Source: Prunella strophiata
Lineage: Eukaryota; Chordata; Aves; Passeriformes; Prunellidae
DNA: 64,000 nt
Assembly (NCBI GenBank): GCA_036583965.1
Contig: JAZBQD010000018.1
Coordinates: forward strand, 13,680,867-13,744,866
Direction: 5' to 3'
In this document: positions 44,295 through 56,797 of the stretch, piece after piece
Layout of the letters: each line of letters begins with the position of its first letter
Position numbering within the stretch: position 1 is the stretch's first letter
The notes under the pieces: model-generated
Told to the model about the DNA's origin: nothing
Seen by the model: the letters and a program-made list of their open reading frames with translations, nothing else
The model's database searches: none
Program-made: the position numbers and the translations under genes

Positions 44295-47200
44295 AAAGTA
44301 ACTTAAAATGCACTGTAGCACCTTTCTGGAGTGTTGGTTCCAGCACTCTCTGTCAGCTCCGGGTGTCGCCGCACCCGCCACGGCTTCGGCCAGGGAGCAG
44401 CAGCTCCTCAGGCTGTAGCACAGGGAGTGTCCAGCACTGAGCAATGGGCTTCAGTGCTCCTGGGTCCCTGTGCTTGACAAACCATGTGCTGATGCTGTTC
44501 TGGGCACAAGCTACATCCCACTGGAAGAAACAAACCTTCTGGTTAGTAGCCAGACCAGTCTGGGCTCCAGCTTTTGTTAACCTCCTGCTGCTCTTCCCAT
44601 TGACCAAAGTTAGTGAATCCCTCTTGCCCTGAGAGAAATTCTATTTTATATACACAAGGTCTCCCCATTGACCCTGCCTTCTCAGGGTCAGACCTTTTCC
44701 AGTTGTAATTACATAAAGATAGCAGGAGTTTTATTTCCCCTTCTAACTATCTTGGTTTGTTCTGGACACTCTCTCAGCAATTCACCACCAAGTTCTGCAC
44801 AAAGCCTGGTCTGTGGTGTAAAACCACCATTTAATTGCATTTTGGTCTTTTAATAACAAGTTGCATGAACTTTTTTATTGCCAAAAAATCCTTGCACCTG
44901 CTTTCTCTTTGCTGAATTGTCAGAAGGAAAGAATAGTAGGGGATCAGCAGTGTTAAGAAAAATTTCCCATATGTTTACAAGCAGATGCATCTGTCATTTG
45001 CTGTTCTAGAAATAAGATAATGCTATCACTACTTAAAACCATAATAAAACTTGTAACCTGACCTCAAGCTGGGGGCACTCAGGTATCTGCAGAGACTGGG
45101 ATTTCATGAGGAGTACAATATTACTGAGAAAGGAGGGGGAAAAATGCTCTTTCCTGTCACAGATTTTGCTTGGTAAACCATGCCCTGCCATAAGGTTTTT
45201 GAGGTGTTCTTACTTTAATTGTAGATGTTGACAGGGTGAAGTTTATTTGGCGCTTACCTGTGGCTACTGCAAGGACAGACGAGGGCAGAGTGTTGGACTT
45301 TGATATAGAAAACAATGTCCAAGGCACATTCAGCTGAAGAGGTGAAACTCCAGTGAAGACTTTCAGTGAAACTCAGTTTAGCACTGGTGCATTTACAGCC
45401 TACACAGGCCCTCTTGTCAGCAACTTTTCTCCTTAAACTGCAAGCCAGGTAAGAATTGTGAAGTGGGTTAAGAGAACAAGGAACAGCATTAAGGAAGGCG
45501 AGTTTCTGCCCAAGTCTCTTCTGTGACACAATTACAGAGGCTTGGGTAGCAAAAGCTGCAAGCAGTGTGGCAGGAACATGTATTTTCATTACAGGACAGG
45601 TAAATCAGCTAATGAGAGTTTTTCTTTCACTCATAAAAGACAGCATCAGAAGGAAACCTGCCATGAAGATCAGCTGGGACAACACTTAACATTCAGCAGT
45701 TTGAAAACCCCAGGGTTTTTCACCCAGCAGGATGGAAGTGCTGCTGGCCAAGGCACAGCACTGCACCCTGGCCAGTGACTAACAGGCTACAAATTTCTGC
45801 TGAGCCCAGCTAGGCAGGAATCTCAGCATGGCCATTAATTATTCAGCAAACACATCCAACCTTAATCCCCAGGCTGAGGGATTCAATCTCTGGCCCCACA
45901 GTGATGGCAAGGCCAATGCCATTTTGCATAAAAAGCTTATTTGGGTTTTTTTCCTAATTCACACTCTTAATTTTCAGCCCATGTCATGCATTCACTACCA
46001 GCAGCCTCAGCTTTTGAAAACTGACAAGTCTGTGGCCCTGCCCACTAGTAACCAGCGCAGAGCAAGGGAAGGGAACCCAACCAAGGATTAACTCCTCTGT
46101 GCCCACAGCTGTGACAGGAGAGCAGTTCCATGAAAGAGACACCCATGGAGAATGACCACTCCTGCTGCCAGGCCAAGAGAAGGATCCTACAACCAGCTTT
46201 CTCCAGAATGGACTCCCTGTTCTTCTTCCTGTCTCAACAGCACATTACTGCACTCCTCCAAAATTTACCAAGCCATGGTAGATGGCTACCAGACAAGAGG
46301 CATACCCTAAAGGCCACCTTCAGGAAGGCAAGCAATCTCAAAAGCCTGACCTTCCTTTGTATTTATTTTTTTAAATTTTATTTTCTTTTAATCTCCACTT
46401 CCTAGCAGTCAGTACCGAGGGCATTGTTCACAGCTCTGCTCAGCAGCGAGGATGAAGAATGAGCAGTGCTGTGGCTACTGGGCTGTGCAAGTCTGTACTT
46501 GGCATTGGTGTAACTGGGCTGATGTGGAAACCCATCTGGTGGGTAGCAGTTCCCACAACTGAATTCCTCAGAGGCAGTGTGGTTAGCCTGAAAGCCAGAT
46601 CTGATCTGGCTCAGCTCACACCACTGCCTTCAGACAGTGGCTAGGACGTGAGAAAGTCTGGATTAGTGTTACCTCTGTTCAGTGTATCACTTCTCAGTAG
46701 AAAAGTTTTCTTCTTGTTTGGGTTTTGTGTAGCTCCAGGAGTAACAGGAGTCTCAAAACATCTCACCTAAAGGTAAAACAGACTGACAGGACTGGATGGA
46801 AGAGACCCCAAGACTATTAATTCCTTCTCTTTATATCTGCCTTTTTAAACAGATATAAAGCTCAGTTATAAGGAAAAAAAGCCCCACCACACAGAGCTAG
46901 AGCTAAGCAGCACATTGAGAATTTTGGAGGACAGCAGCCAGAACAAGATCAAACATGCACTACAGGTTTAAAACAACAACAAAACAAATGGAAGCAACTT
47001 CCAAAGCTTGAAAGCTCCAAGTTATCAGAGCTTCACCATCTGACAAGCCAGCATACCTAGCTGCCACACCTGCAAGGCTAACACCAAAGATTTATATTCT
47101 CCGTCTCCTTTCAACATTTTCTACCAACTGGTAGCCATGAAAACCGAGTTTGGCACACAAATACCATCCTGCCTCCAGAATGAATCTTTAAGGCCACAGA

Positions 47201-48186
47201 TGAGTTGATAGAGCTGTGGGCTCAGGCAACAGGAGACCCAGCCAGAACAGAGCTTTGCCACGTGAATGAATCTGAGCAAAGAAACCTGCAGGCTGTTGCT
47301 GCAAGTACTGGTGCTGCTATTTCCTCAACACTGAATCAAAGAGCAAATCAGTCAGAAGTCATTTTCATTGCTTGGGTCACTTAGCCAAGACAAGAACTGC
47401 CTAAAAGCTTTGGGGCAGGGAGCCATTGCTCCAATACCAGAATTCTCCAAATGAAACTCCTCCAAGCAATGAGGGTCAGTGCTGGAGAGCTCTACTGGCT
47501 TGGCCCACCATTGCTGCATCTGGAAATGATTTGTGCATACTCCAGTGGTCTGTGCAGTCCAGGCAAAGGAACAAATTAATGGCATGGAGTTAAATCCTTG
47601 GGGGAAGAAGCCATTCCAACCCCAAGGCAGCATTAACCATTAACTGGTTTACTAATCTCATTTGTTTAGGAAAACTTGCAAGCTAAGTAGAGCTGCAGTA
47701 AATGACTTGAAATCAATGGAGTCCAGTTTAACAAATAAGTGAGCCTGTAGTAGCATGTCATCCTGTCACACTTTCCTGCATTCTCTCCAGTGTCTTACTT
47801 GAAGGAGAGAAAAATAGAAAAATTAGTGATAAACTGCATGTAACTTTTTTTTAAGTTCTGCAAATTTTGAGGCATCAGCAAGACCTTGCACTTGACAATT
47901 AGAGGGAAGGAAGACAGGCAAGATGAACAAGCAGCTAAAACAGACAACAGATAAAATGCTGGAATTCTCAAGGATGCAAAAGCATCATAGCCAGAGAGTC
48001 TCTTTTCCCTTTTGGCTTGAACTTCCAGAGTTGCCCATTTTATGCAAGCAAAGCTCCCCATCCCTTTTGGAGCCTGCTTGAGGCTGACTACACAGAGCTG
48101 CCAATAATTATTTCATGCCACAACTTCCAGAACCAGAGCAAAATACTCTGCAACATAGGAATGACAAGTCAAATAACAAATAACAT

Positions 48187-48192
48187 TTTATT
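48187..48192 (-). terminator. ARHGAP10: Poly(A) signal AATAAA for ARHGAP10 (candidate)
   Basis: TTTATT on the + strand gives AATAAA on the - strand, about 870 bases past the ARHGAP10 stop. It is the first canonical hexamer I see downstream of that stop. Confidence 0.5.
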
Positions 48193-48467
48193 TCATTTAC
48201 AGTGATATTTTTGAGTAGCAAAGGAACCATGACATATAGGAGCCTGTAATAAAAGTTCATGTGTCTTATCTTTATAAAATAAATGAAATCATACACGCAA
48301 CATAAACGAATGTGCTCTTTGAAGACATTTGAAAAATGTCATGTCTTGATAACTATTATTTTTACTTACTGATGTCTGTTCTGCACTGGCTATTCCACTC
48401 TGAAATATAATTTAATTGTCAGCATGACAGCTTTTTTTATCCATCAGTATCTTCCAAACCTAAAATG

Positions 48468-48680
48468 ATCATAGAATCATAGAATGGATTGGATAGGGTG
48501 GGACCTTAAAGACCATTTACTTCCAATCCCCTGCCATGGGCAGGGACACCTTCCATTAGACCAGATTGCTCAGAGCCCCATCCAACCTGTCCTTGAACAC
48601 TTCCAGGGATGGGGCATCCACAGGTGCTCTGGGCAACTTGTGCCAGGGCCTCAGCACCCTCACATTCTGTTAAAAATGGT
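48468..48680 (-). mobile_element. CR1 LINE, 3' fragment of about 210 bp
   Basis: It is a clean reverse-complement CR1 3' end. The left edge has 'ATCATAGAATCATAGAATGG', then 'GGGACCTTAAAGACCAT', 'GGGCAGGGACACCTTCCATT', 'CAGAGCCCCATCCAACCTG', 'CTTGAACACTTCCAGGGATG' and 'GGGCAACTTGTGCCAGGGCC', ending near 'CATTCTGTTAAAAA'. It is the best preserved CR1 copy in the window and lies inside the inferred ARHGAP10 3'UTR. Confidence 0.95.
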
Positions 48681-48791
48681 GGCTATCAAAGCATAATCTC
48701 CAGGACACTAAGTTGAGTCACAGATCAACCAAATACTTGACTTCAAAAGCTATTTATCTTGCAAAAATACTACTACTGCTCTTTACAACTG

Positions 48792-48868
48792 AAAAAAAAA
48801 AAAAAAGCACCCTATTAAAAAATTAACCTATCCCTCCATCCCTCTTTCATGCCCCCCCCCCCCACCCC
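48792..48868 (+). repeat. A15 run and C12 run
   Basis: A 15-base A run (48792-48806) and a 12-base C run (48852-48863, then ACCCC) sit close together in the ARHGAP10 3'UTR region. Read on the transcript strand they are U and G runs. Confidence 0.9.
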
Positions 48869-49058
48869 TTCCAACCCTCAAAGAATCATTTTTTTCTCAT
48901 TCATATTTGGCAACACTTAATGTCTTTATACAGATTAAGATCTTCAATCCATAGTCCAGCTCTTCACTGATTAAAAGCAGTCACAAAAGTAGAGACAAGT
49001 GACTAGAACAAAAATCCATGGATACCATGTACACCTTCTTGGCGTTCAATGCACAAAG

Positions 49059-49147
49059 CTATAAAAACTGAACATAATTTTGTGGAATAAGTCCTCTCTT
49101 GCCATTTAATGTGCCTTCTAGCCATCCTGGCTCTCTGGAAAATTGCA
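49059..49147 (-). CDS. ARHGAP10: ARHGAP10 (GRAF2) last coding exon: C-terminal half of the SH3 domain
   Basis: ARHGAP10 is a BAR-PH-RhoGAP-SH3 protein that inactivates RhoA and Cdc42 and binds focal-adhesion and PAK-type partners through its SH3. Reading leftward, the exon starts at 49147 after TTTTGCAG (complement of 49148-49155) and ends in TAG at 49061-49059. It encodes QFSREPGWLEGTLNGKRG then LIPQNYVQFL. These are the n-Src/distal part of the SH3 with its key Trp (GWLEG) and the Pro-x-Asn-Tyr motif (IPQNYV). Human ends GLIPQNYVKLL, so only the last residues differ. The first two bases complete the Val codon begun by the exon at 56706. An upstream open frame with a Met is intronic and is not the start. 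Confidence 0.95.
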
Positions 49148-52100
49148 CTGCAAAAGAAAAGGAGAGAAAATTACTGCATCTTTTTATGTTTGAATTAGTA
49201 CTTTTGAGCTTTAGTTCCATGACACCAGGCAAAGCATCCATAAAAACTTCCCTTCATCTGCAATCACCAGTTTAAGAATCTGGCTAGGAAAGATAAAGAG
49301 GATTATTAACTTGACTTAAATATTTCATAATATACTTCTGCAAAGCCTACATGGTGAAATAGCTTTTAGGTGCAGGAGACTTCATTAAGGAAATGGTTAA
49401 TGGAGCTAAGGACAGATTTATAAAATAGAAAAAAATGTGCCTTAGGGGAAAAGTCAGAATTCATATCAAACAGGAGCAAACACTTTCAGTAGGTGAGGCA
49501 AAACAAGAGCAAAAACCTGTCTTGAGTGGAATTGATGAATCTGGAGGCTCAGAACCACAGAAGCACAGCATAGGACCTTACTTGGCATTAAAAGTAAGCA
49601 TGGAAAGGATTATAGGGGAAATAGAAATGAGCCAGATGTCACTCCAAGTATCACCTCTTCAGAATAGAGCTGCTATTAGAAGTGACCAGTGGACAAAATC
49701 TGAATCATTCTTCTGATTAAATCCTCTCTGAAATTTAAATACATAGTGCAATTCACAAAACACAAAGCAAAGGCTTGAAAGCTCCTTGTGCCATCCTAAG
49801 TGTTTACCACTGCTGATCTCAAAGTTTATTGAAGAGTATCCATGAATATAAAATAAGAAATATTTCAGCTTGGACTCTCATTGCCCCAGAAGTTACTTTG
49901 TGAGCAAGAGAACTAATGAAATCTGACTTCCTGTATATATATGTTGACCACATTTGACAGGAAGTTAAAAAAGAAGCATAAGCCTCCTTTCTTTGGAAAA
50001 CAGACTGAAAAGGCCTGAAATTCCCCTCTGAGGTGTCTTTTAAGGATACAATACAGATACCTATTTACCTATGTAACTGTAAAATCCCACACTTTTTAGC
50101 AACCTACGGCACTCTCTCCCATACTAATTTATCCTCACAGTGCTTCTGAGACAGACAGTATTTAGGGAAGACATCAGACAAATGCTGAAACGTGCTGCCA
50201 GCCATGTCAGTGCTTTATTTAAAACACATTAACACATTGGGAAATGTGATATTTGTAGCCTTCTATATATCAGGGAAATAACAGTTGAGAGAGAGCAACA
50301 TGTTAAGTCTCACTTCCAAAAGCATTGGAAGGCTCTTAATTTGAGGACTTACAATCATACTTTCCCTCTTGTTTTTTTCCTTGTGTCCTATGATTGTCAG
50401 ACAGCTGTGCTCAGAAACCACACTTCAAACAACAGCTATAACTCCAAAGAACCCAGAAAACAAAAGTGCTTTCAAATGATACTGATAGTTTAGATTCAGC
50501 ACGAAATGCTGGGCTTATCTTTGTAATAAATGTGTTCAACAAAAAGATTCCAAAGGAAAAACATGCATAGACAATTACCTTTTAGGATCTGTGCTCACAC
50601 AGTAACTTACATTACTATTAGTAATTAGCAGGCCCTCCTCTCCCTTTGTCCTTTCTATTCCACAATTACAGAGTACACGTGCATTTGAAACTGCATGGCT
50701 GACACCACCACAAACCTCCCTCCAGAAGCTGTAATTCTGCATTTCCAGCAAACTGCACAGGCAGCCAGCCAAACCCCTCCCTGAGGTCTCCCTTACCTAT
50801 CGAGCACATCTGTATTACAGGAAACAAACTCCAAAAAAAAGAAAGATTAGGAAGAAAAGCAAAAGCAACTAGAAAACCTAGAGGTAGGAAATTTCTACCT
50901 GTCCTCTTGTGCTTAACCTTAATTTCCATTAGAAAGAGGGTAGACACCACTGGCATAAATCCAAGGCCTGTTCAAACTGAGGGGAGCCCTCATCTGAGGG
51001 AATCACACTGAAATTAAAATTTATCTAAAATTTACGCAGAAGAGGAAATGCTCAAACTATGCTGAATCACATAACACAAAACAAACTTCCTGAGAAATAT
51101 TTTCTAAGCAAGTTTGATAAGATAATGGTGAGCTCTGCACACTGCAGCACGGTCATGGCCCAGCAGTTGGGTTTGAGTGGCAAACACCATTTTCACCCCA
51201 GCAGACAAGACCTAGCTGGTACAACTGAGCTCTGGGCTTAGGAAATTAAATATTGCCCATGTACATTACACAGCTCAAGGTTCACCTGTTGGCAGACAGT
51301 TTTTTTAGACTCTAGGAAGACTGAAGAAGGAATTATTACTCAATTACACCTAAGGCCACCATTTCTAGAGATCTTTGTTATTTTTTAAAAGTAATTTTTT
51401 TAGAAATAAAAAGTAATAAAAAAAGTAACACAGCAAAAAATAATTCTTACTGTTCAGCAGCTGTGGTGACTGTCACAGTAGGGAAGGTTTCTGCACTTAC
51501 TCCAATCACCTTGTGCAAGAAGGGGTAAGATACTTGTGTACATCACTGACTGCTTCAGTGGCAAAAGATATTAATGAAGGTGCCATCCAAAAGCTGCTTT
51601 AAGCTCCAGTGATCCTATTTACTTTGCTAATCCATTTCTGAAGTACAGCATACAACAGCATGTGTTCCTTTAAAATCAAAACCACTAAACCACACAAACC
51701 CCATTCCTCTACCAAGCACAGCTTTTCTTAAACCCAGGACACAGCCTATTTCTGAAAAAAATACCCTGCTCAAGAGAAGACATCTGTAGTGTCCCCTTTC
51801 TGTCATTTCTTCTCAGTCAACAACAATTACACTTCTAAGCACTTTCTCAGGCCTGCCTCATTTAAAAATACCTTGATGCAGAAACTACACACTTGGCCTT
51901 AAAACTACTTATTACTAGAGAAATCATCCCACAGGACAGGCTCATGTTGGCAGAGGACAGGAGGGAAAGATACTCATAGTGTAAAAGATACAGAGCAGAG
52001 AACTAAACAGTAAATATTTTCAGCAAGGTGTAACAAGTGTATAGCAAGACTGCACAAGAAGACCAAGCACAGAACCACCACTGAAAGCCATCATCTCTTG

Positions 52101-53993
52101 GGACAGTGCAAACAGCAGCCACGTTGAGAGCTCAGAGGGGGACAGTGACTTCCTCAGTACCTGCTGCAAGGCCTTTTCAGCAGTCTCACTCATGGAGGCA
52201 AGGTGCAGGGAAGGAAGATGAAGAAGATGTCTGAGCATCAGTACGACAGCAAGTGCTATGGAACAATCACACCAGCTCAAATGGACCAACAAAATCTACA
52301 GACTTGGAACTTGCGGTGAGATCAGATTTCTTCTAATCAAGAAACACCATTAGGTCAACTTGGCATTTACAGCATTGCCTCTAGTTTTCTGTGTTCTTCA
52401 AAGGAAATAGCTTTGATATTGATAATGTTATTATTTTCTAACTGCAAATACATAAAATTCACAAGCAGCTCTTCTCAGAGACCCAATGCCATAGGCAGAC
52501 TTTGCTCTGCTCTGGCAGCTCAAATGTTTCACAGGTCTCAGCCACAATGAGAGCAGGACTTACTTCCTCAGCAGTATTTGTTCATTGGCTGGGTGCCACT
52601 AACTTCAGCAAGGCTGAATCAGACACTGATTCACAATGATTTCCAGGTCTTTGTGGAAACTGGCTGTTTTGGGAGCAAATCTAACCTGCATGGTGTCTGG
52701 CAGAAGAGGGCCTTCCTTTCTCATGAACTGTCAATCAGAGTAAAAACCTCAAAAAGCAACATAAATGAGGATTACTGAGAACAACAGAAATCTCACTGCT
52801 AAAACCACTACAGCACTAGAGCTCACTTCCATAGAACTCAATGATGCTGGCCAATTTTTCACCAGGAAATTCAATTAAAGCAACCAAACGTGCTTGCAAG
52901 CCCTCTGTGTTTAGAAATCCCTTTGCGTTTTTGCAACAATCCCAGTGGGTTGAGCTGATTGCAGAAATGCAGAAATATTAATCATGCTTAGGCTTAGCCT
53001 GGAATTTGAAATTTCAGAACTTGCTGTTTCCCTTAATTATGCTGTGAGAAGCAGAGTTATCTTGTGGACAGGACTAGGAGCCAGGGGGTCTTCTCCCCAC
53101 AAATGTTTCCAAGTGCTCTGAACTACAAAGATGAAAGGTGAACCAAGAAGTAGCTCTACCTCCATTTTTACCCCAGCAAAAGAACTCTTTGCACATACAG
53201 TGTAATACAGTATTTTGGGAGTACCACTTCTCTTTGATGTAAATCCTGGATTGGTCAGGACGATAAAGACAGACAGTCCAGAAGCCACAGCATGAATCAG
53301 AGGGCAGAGAGTGCCTTGGAGTCAAAACCAGGAACATTAACTAAGGCTGGCACTTTGTTACAGTGGGAGAGAGAGATGGGGATGACAAGGGCTGTGTGAA
53401 TGTGGCTTTTTGTGTTCCTTTTATACTTGGTGGGGATGATGGGTGCCCCACTTTTCCTTAGGAACAAAACACACTCTCAGTTTTCCTCATGTTTTCTCCC
53501 CCCTAAAATTGGATTTTAAAAATTGTAAAAAGCCTTGATAAGAGCTATCTTGACAAGTTTTCAGGAAGCCTTCCTGCTAGCAGTTCTGCCAAGGAATTTT
53601 TATTGTGTAAACACCATTTAACCTATCTGAAACACTTCTCCCGAGTGAAATTCCCATTTACTGACTTTTAAGCAGTCTCTTTCAAGAACCAGAAATTTAA
53701 TAACACTTGGCTCCAAGACTGGCTAAATTCCAGTGCCAGGCAGTCTGATTATTCTTCCCCTGATTATTGGGAATATCTGCCTCAACAACAACAGACATGC
53801 ACAGCCAGCATATGTCTCTCAATCTCAGATCCTACTCTGCTTCTTCCCTTATGTGCCCTTATCCAGCTGCAAACTCTTCAAGCTTTGCTTCCAACCACTT
53901 GAATTATATTGTTATGTGCTGTCAATAATATAGCCTGTAACAACTGGGAAATAAAAATATTGGCACAGCCTAAGGCAAATTGAATTGAAGATT

Positions 53994-54007
53994 AAAAAAA
54001 AAAAAAA
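53994..54007 (+). repeat. Poly-A run of 14
   Basis: An A homopolymer in the last ARHGAP10 intron, appearing as a T run on the transcribed sense. Simple repeat. Confidence 0.9.
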
Positions 54008-54519
54008 TCTAGTGGATATTGTTCAGATTACATTATTCATTTTCCTACACAATTCAATTAAATAGAAAACTTTGCCTTTTCTTTTTAACTTACCAGATGG
54101 TGCCTTAGCATTTATATTCTATGGCACTTTAATGGAAAGACTGTGGGATTTGGGAAAGCACAATGTACATGCAGTACTGAAAACACCTGAATGTGAAAAT
54201 GCTAAGGTTCTATACAGATTCCTATCAGGTGATGCAAAGCTTAACTTAAAATATTAGCAAATCTAACCTTGGCAGACTGAGACAGATTTTCTTTTCCCCT
54301 GTTTAGAAACAGGAAATTGAGATGGGAGCAAAGGTTAACCTCACCTTCTTGCACCAATGTTACATTTAGCAGCTATGACAGGTGCAAGACTACTTCCCTA
54401 AATGCCATTATCCTGTCTGAGGCTGGAGCAGCCAGAAAGATTCATCCAGAGTAATGACAGGTGAGAGAGAACCACTGCAGTCAACATCTATGGACCAAGA
54501 AAGACAAACCAAGAATGGG

Positions 54520-54600
54520 GAAGGAAACAGGAAAAAGGAAACAAAGCAGAAAAGAGAGGAAAGAAAAAGGGGAAAAAAAAAAGAGACAGGATTAGAAAGT
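54520..54600 (+). repeat. Purine-rich low-complexity stretch
   Basis: About 80 bases are composed almost wholly of A and G, with a few C. On the ARHGAP10 sense strand this is a pyrimidine-rich tract far from the acceptor. The Lys/Glu-rich open frame here is compositional. Confidence 0.65.
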
Positions 54601-56705
54601 GAGACAGGCCGGGTGGAGAAAGGAGAGACGGATAAAACCTTCACTAATGGAAGCAGCACTTTTTAGTAGACATTAATTTAACAGTTACTTTAATGGTTGA
54701 TACTAGCTGTATGTCAACTTGATTGATGCGTTGTCACTTTGATAGTTAAGGTTATTGGTAGAGCTGCAGAATTGATGTATTATTACTTTAATTCTTCATT
54801 TGGGGGCTTTATTAGGGCATATGGGAATTTAAATTGAGTAACTAAAGAACCTGAATTGATTCACTGCAATCTGATTTCAGCACAGACACAGGGGTGCCTG
54901 ATACAGAAAGAAAAGGCCCGTGTCGAGGCATTTCAGAGGTCTCAAAGGTGGAGGCAGGTCTGCACTTGGCATGAAAGAGCCATCTATGACATAACCTACT
55001 GGGAAAAGTTATGAAATTATCATTACATACAGTTACTGCCTTATTACTTGCACGCTCTCCCCATTTTTTCTGCCAATCCACAGCCTACCTGAGAGTGAGA
55101 GCCCTGCAGGGCAAGGACAACACCTGTGAAATAACCAGGATACAGCAGAACAAGGAAATGTGTTTAAGGAAATGTGAGCTTTGCCATCAGAAATCTGCAG
55201 TCGGGTTTTCCAAATGCAATCCATGCAACCTTTTTCCTAGGCTTTGGACCTTATTTGTCTGATGACATGGAAAAAGTTACAGTTGAAACATTTCTCCACA
55301 CATGTCAGTGTCAAATTCCATACTTGTTTTGGGGCAATCCAACTCTCCAGTTGAAAAAGGCAACTGAGGCTGCAATGCACCAAATCATGGAGGCTTTGTC
55401 ACCACTTCCTGGGTTCTCATACAAGGAGAGAATCTTGACATTGCTCTCACACAAAAATATGACACACAGGGAACTACTTCTGGAAAGACTTGCTTACCCC
55501 AAGCTAACACAACCCTTGCTGTACTACAGCAGAAATGCCTCTCCCAGACACCAAATCTTTTCCACCATGCACTAGATTTTCTTTCCTGTACACAGTTTGA
55601 TGTCTGCTGAAGAGCCCTATCAGTCATGTTTTAAAAACTTAAATTAAAATAACTGGTGTTAAGGACTTTAAAAAGAGCAATCACTCAGCTAATTAATCTT
55701 TAAAGGGTTTCCCACCTAACTTGATTCAGACATGATTTGCCTGCAAGGCAGCTCTAATAGGAAACAATCCAGAATGATTTTGTAAAGTGGGTGCTAGTAG
55801 GGAAGAACCTAGTGGGGACCCCAAACCACTTTATGTAGAAAAGAAAAAAAGCAGAACTGATGTCTGGACCAGGCTTGATGTTTACTTGTTTGGGAAGAGA
55901 CAGAGGACAGGAATATCCTATTATGCATACCATTATAAAAAAATTAAAAAATTTTGCTGAGCTTCCCATTCTGCATCTTCAGAATTTGTATTACAGTAGT
56001 CATTGACATAAGGTTTAAAAACTAAAACCTTTCCTATCAGTTTGAAGTCCCTGTGCATTTGCTGAATGGCAGATCCATGGAAGCTCACTGAGAACAGAGT
56101 TTTGAGCACAGGAATCACCTTCTGGATGCTCACATGTAATGCTATATTTGGATCCATAGAAATCATTATACACAGGCCTTCATTTCACATCTCAGTGAAT
56201 ATTCCATTTTCTACCAGTACACGCTAATGCAAACCTTGATATAAAGCAGTAAAAACACTCTTTTTTCCTCCACTGTTCACCTGTTTTACCTGGCACTCTG
56301 TTTGCTTCAAAATCCTGAAATAGATTTTTTTTTTCTTATAAGGGAAAACCCCTGTGCTATTTTACAACAAGAGTTCACATTTTAAAAAATTCAGTTTCAT
56401 AGGCCAAGGTGTTCTCTTCTATTACTGAATAACCTTTTTTTTTTGGTACTACAACACATCTAAATGATGCTGAAAAATTATACCAGTTGGAAGAGTCTCT
56501 TCATCCAAAAATCAAAAGCATTGCCTCACAGTGCTAAGGATATGTTAAGTAGCTTCTTCATACCAGAAAATATCTCCATCACCAACTGTGTGCCATCAGC
56601 AATGTTGGCAGAATAGCAGTCAGGCTTTTATTTTTATCCAAAGCCATTTTAGCAGTTTTGTCAATTTGTTTTTCATTGCTTTATATTTACTCAAGCAGTA
56701 CTTAC

Positions 56706-56797
56706 CATCTTCAAATATTGCTCCTATCTGAAATGACAATTCAGAGCTGTGTTCTGCTTCACATGGATAAACTGCTCTTGCTTTTCGGTGGGCAACA
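56706..56797 (-). CDS. ARHGAP10: ARHGAP10 penultimate coding exon: N-terminal half of the SH3 domain
   Basis: Reading leftward, the exon follows CATTTTTCAG (complement of 56798-56807) and ends GAA GAT G before GTAAG. Its 92 bp encode VAHRKARAVYPCEAEHS then SELSFQIGAIFED. The AVYPCEAE segment is the SH3 ALYDY-equivalent motif and ELSFQIGAIFED is the RT loop and following strand. Human has RKARAVYPCEAEHSSELSF and EIGAIFED, so the only change there is Gln for Glu. The first base T completes the Ser codon AG|T from the exon at 57724, and the last G begins the Val codon of the final exon. Confidence 0.96.

Larger units (their letters stand above)
43106..48169. other. Intergenic gap between convergent NR3C2 and ARHGAP10
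   Basis: The gap is about 5 kb between the inferred 3' ends of the two tail-to-tail genes. It contains the distal NR3C2 poly(A) signal, a T-rich run (44010-44032), a CR1 fragment (44160-44294) and a small CpG-rich pocket (44350-44395). Short open frames on both strands show no recognisable protein. Confidence 0.75.
48170..49058 (-). other. ARHGAP10: ARHGAP10 3' untranslated region (inferred)
   Basis: This is the sequence after the TAG stop at 49061-49059, reading leftward. The first clear AATAAA on the - strand is at 48192-48187, so the transcript should end near 48170. It contains an A run (48792-48806), a C run (48852-48863) and a CR1 fragment (48468-48680) lying in the same sense as the transcript. 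The end point is inferred. Confidence 0.6.
49148..56705 (-). other. ARHGAP10: ARHGAP10 last intron (7.6 kb)
   Basis: The intron is bounded on the - strand by GTAAG (56705-56701) and GCAG (49151-49148). It is AT-rich unique sequence with a 14-base A run (53994-54007) and a purine-rich stretch (54520-54600). I find no other exon, CR1 element or RNA gene. Confidence 0.9.

Noticed and set aside
49148..49241. Met-initiated extension of the last ARHGAP10 exon
   Set aside because: It is intron sequence read through the TTTTGCAG acceptor. Homology to the SH3 domain begins exactly at the splice site.
54454..54666. Lys/Glu-rich 70-codon open frame
   Set aside because: It reflects a purine-rich low-complexity stretch within an intron.
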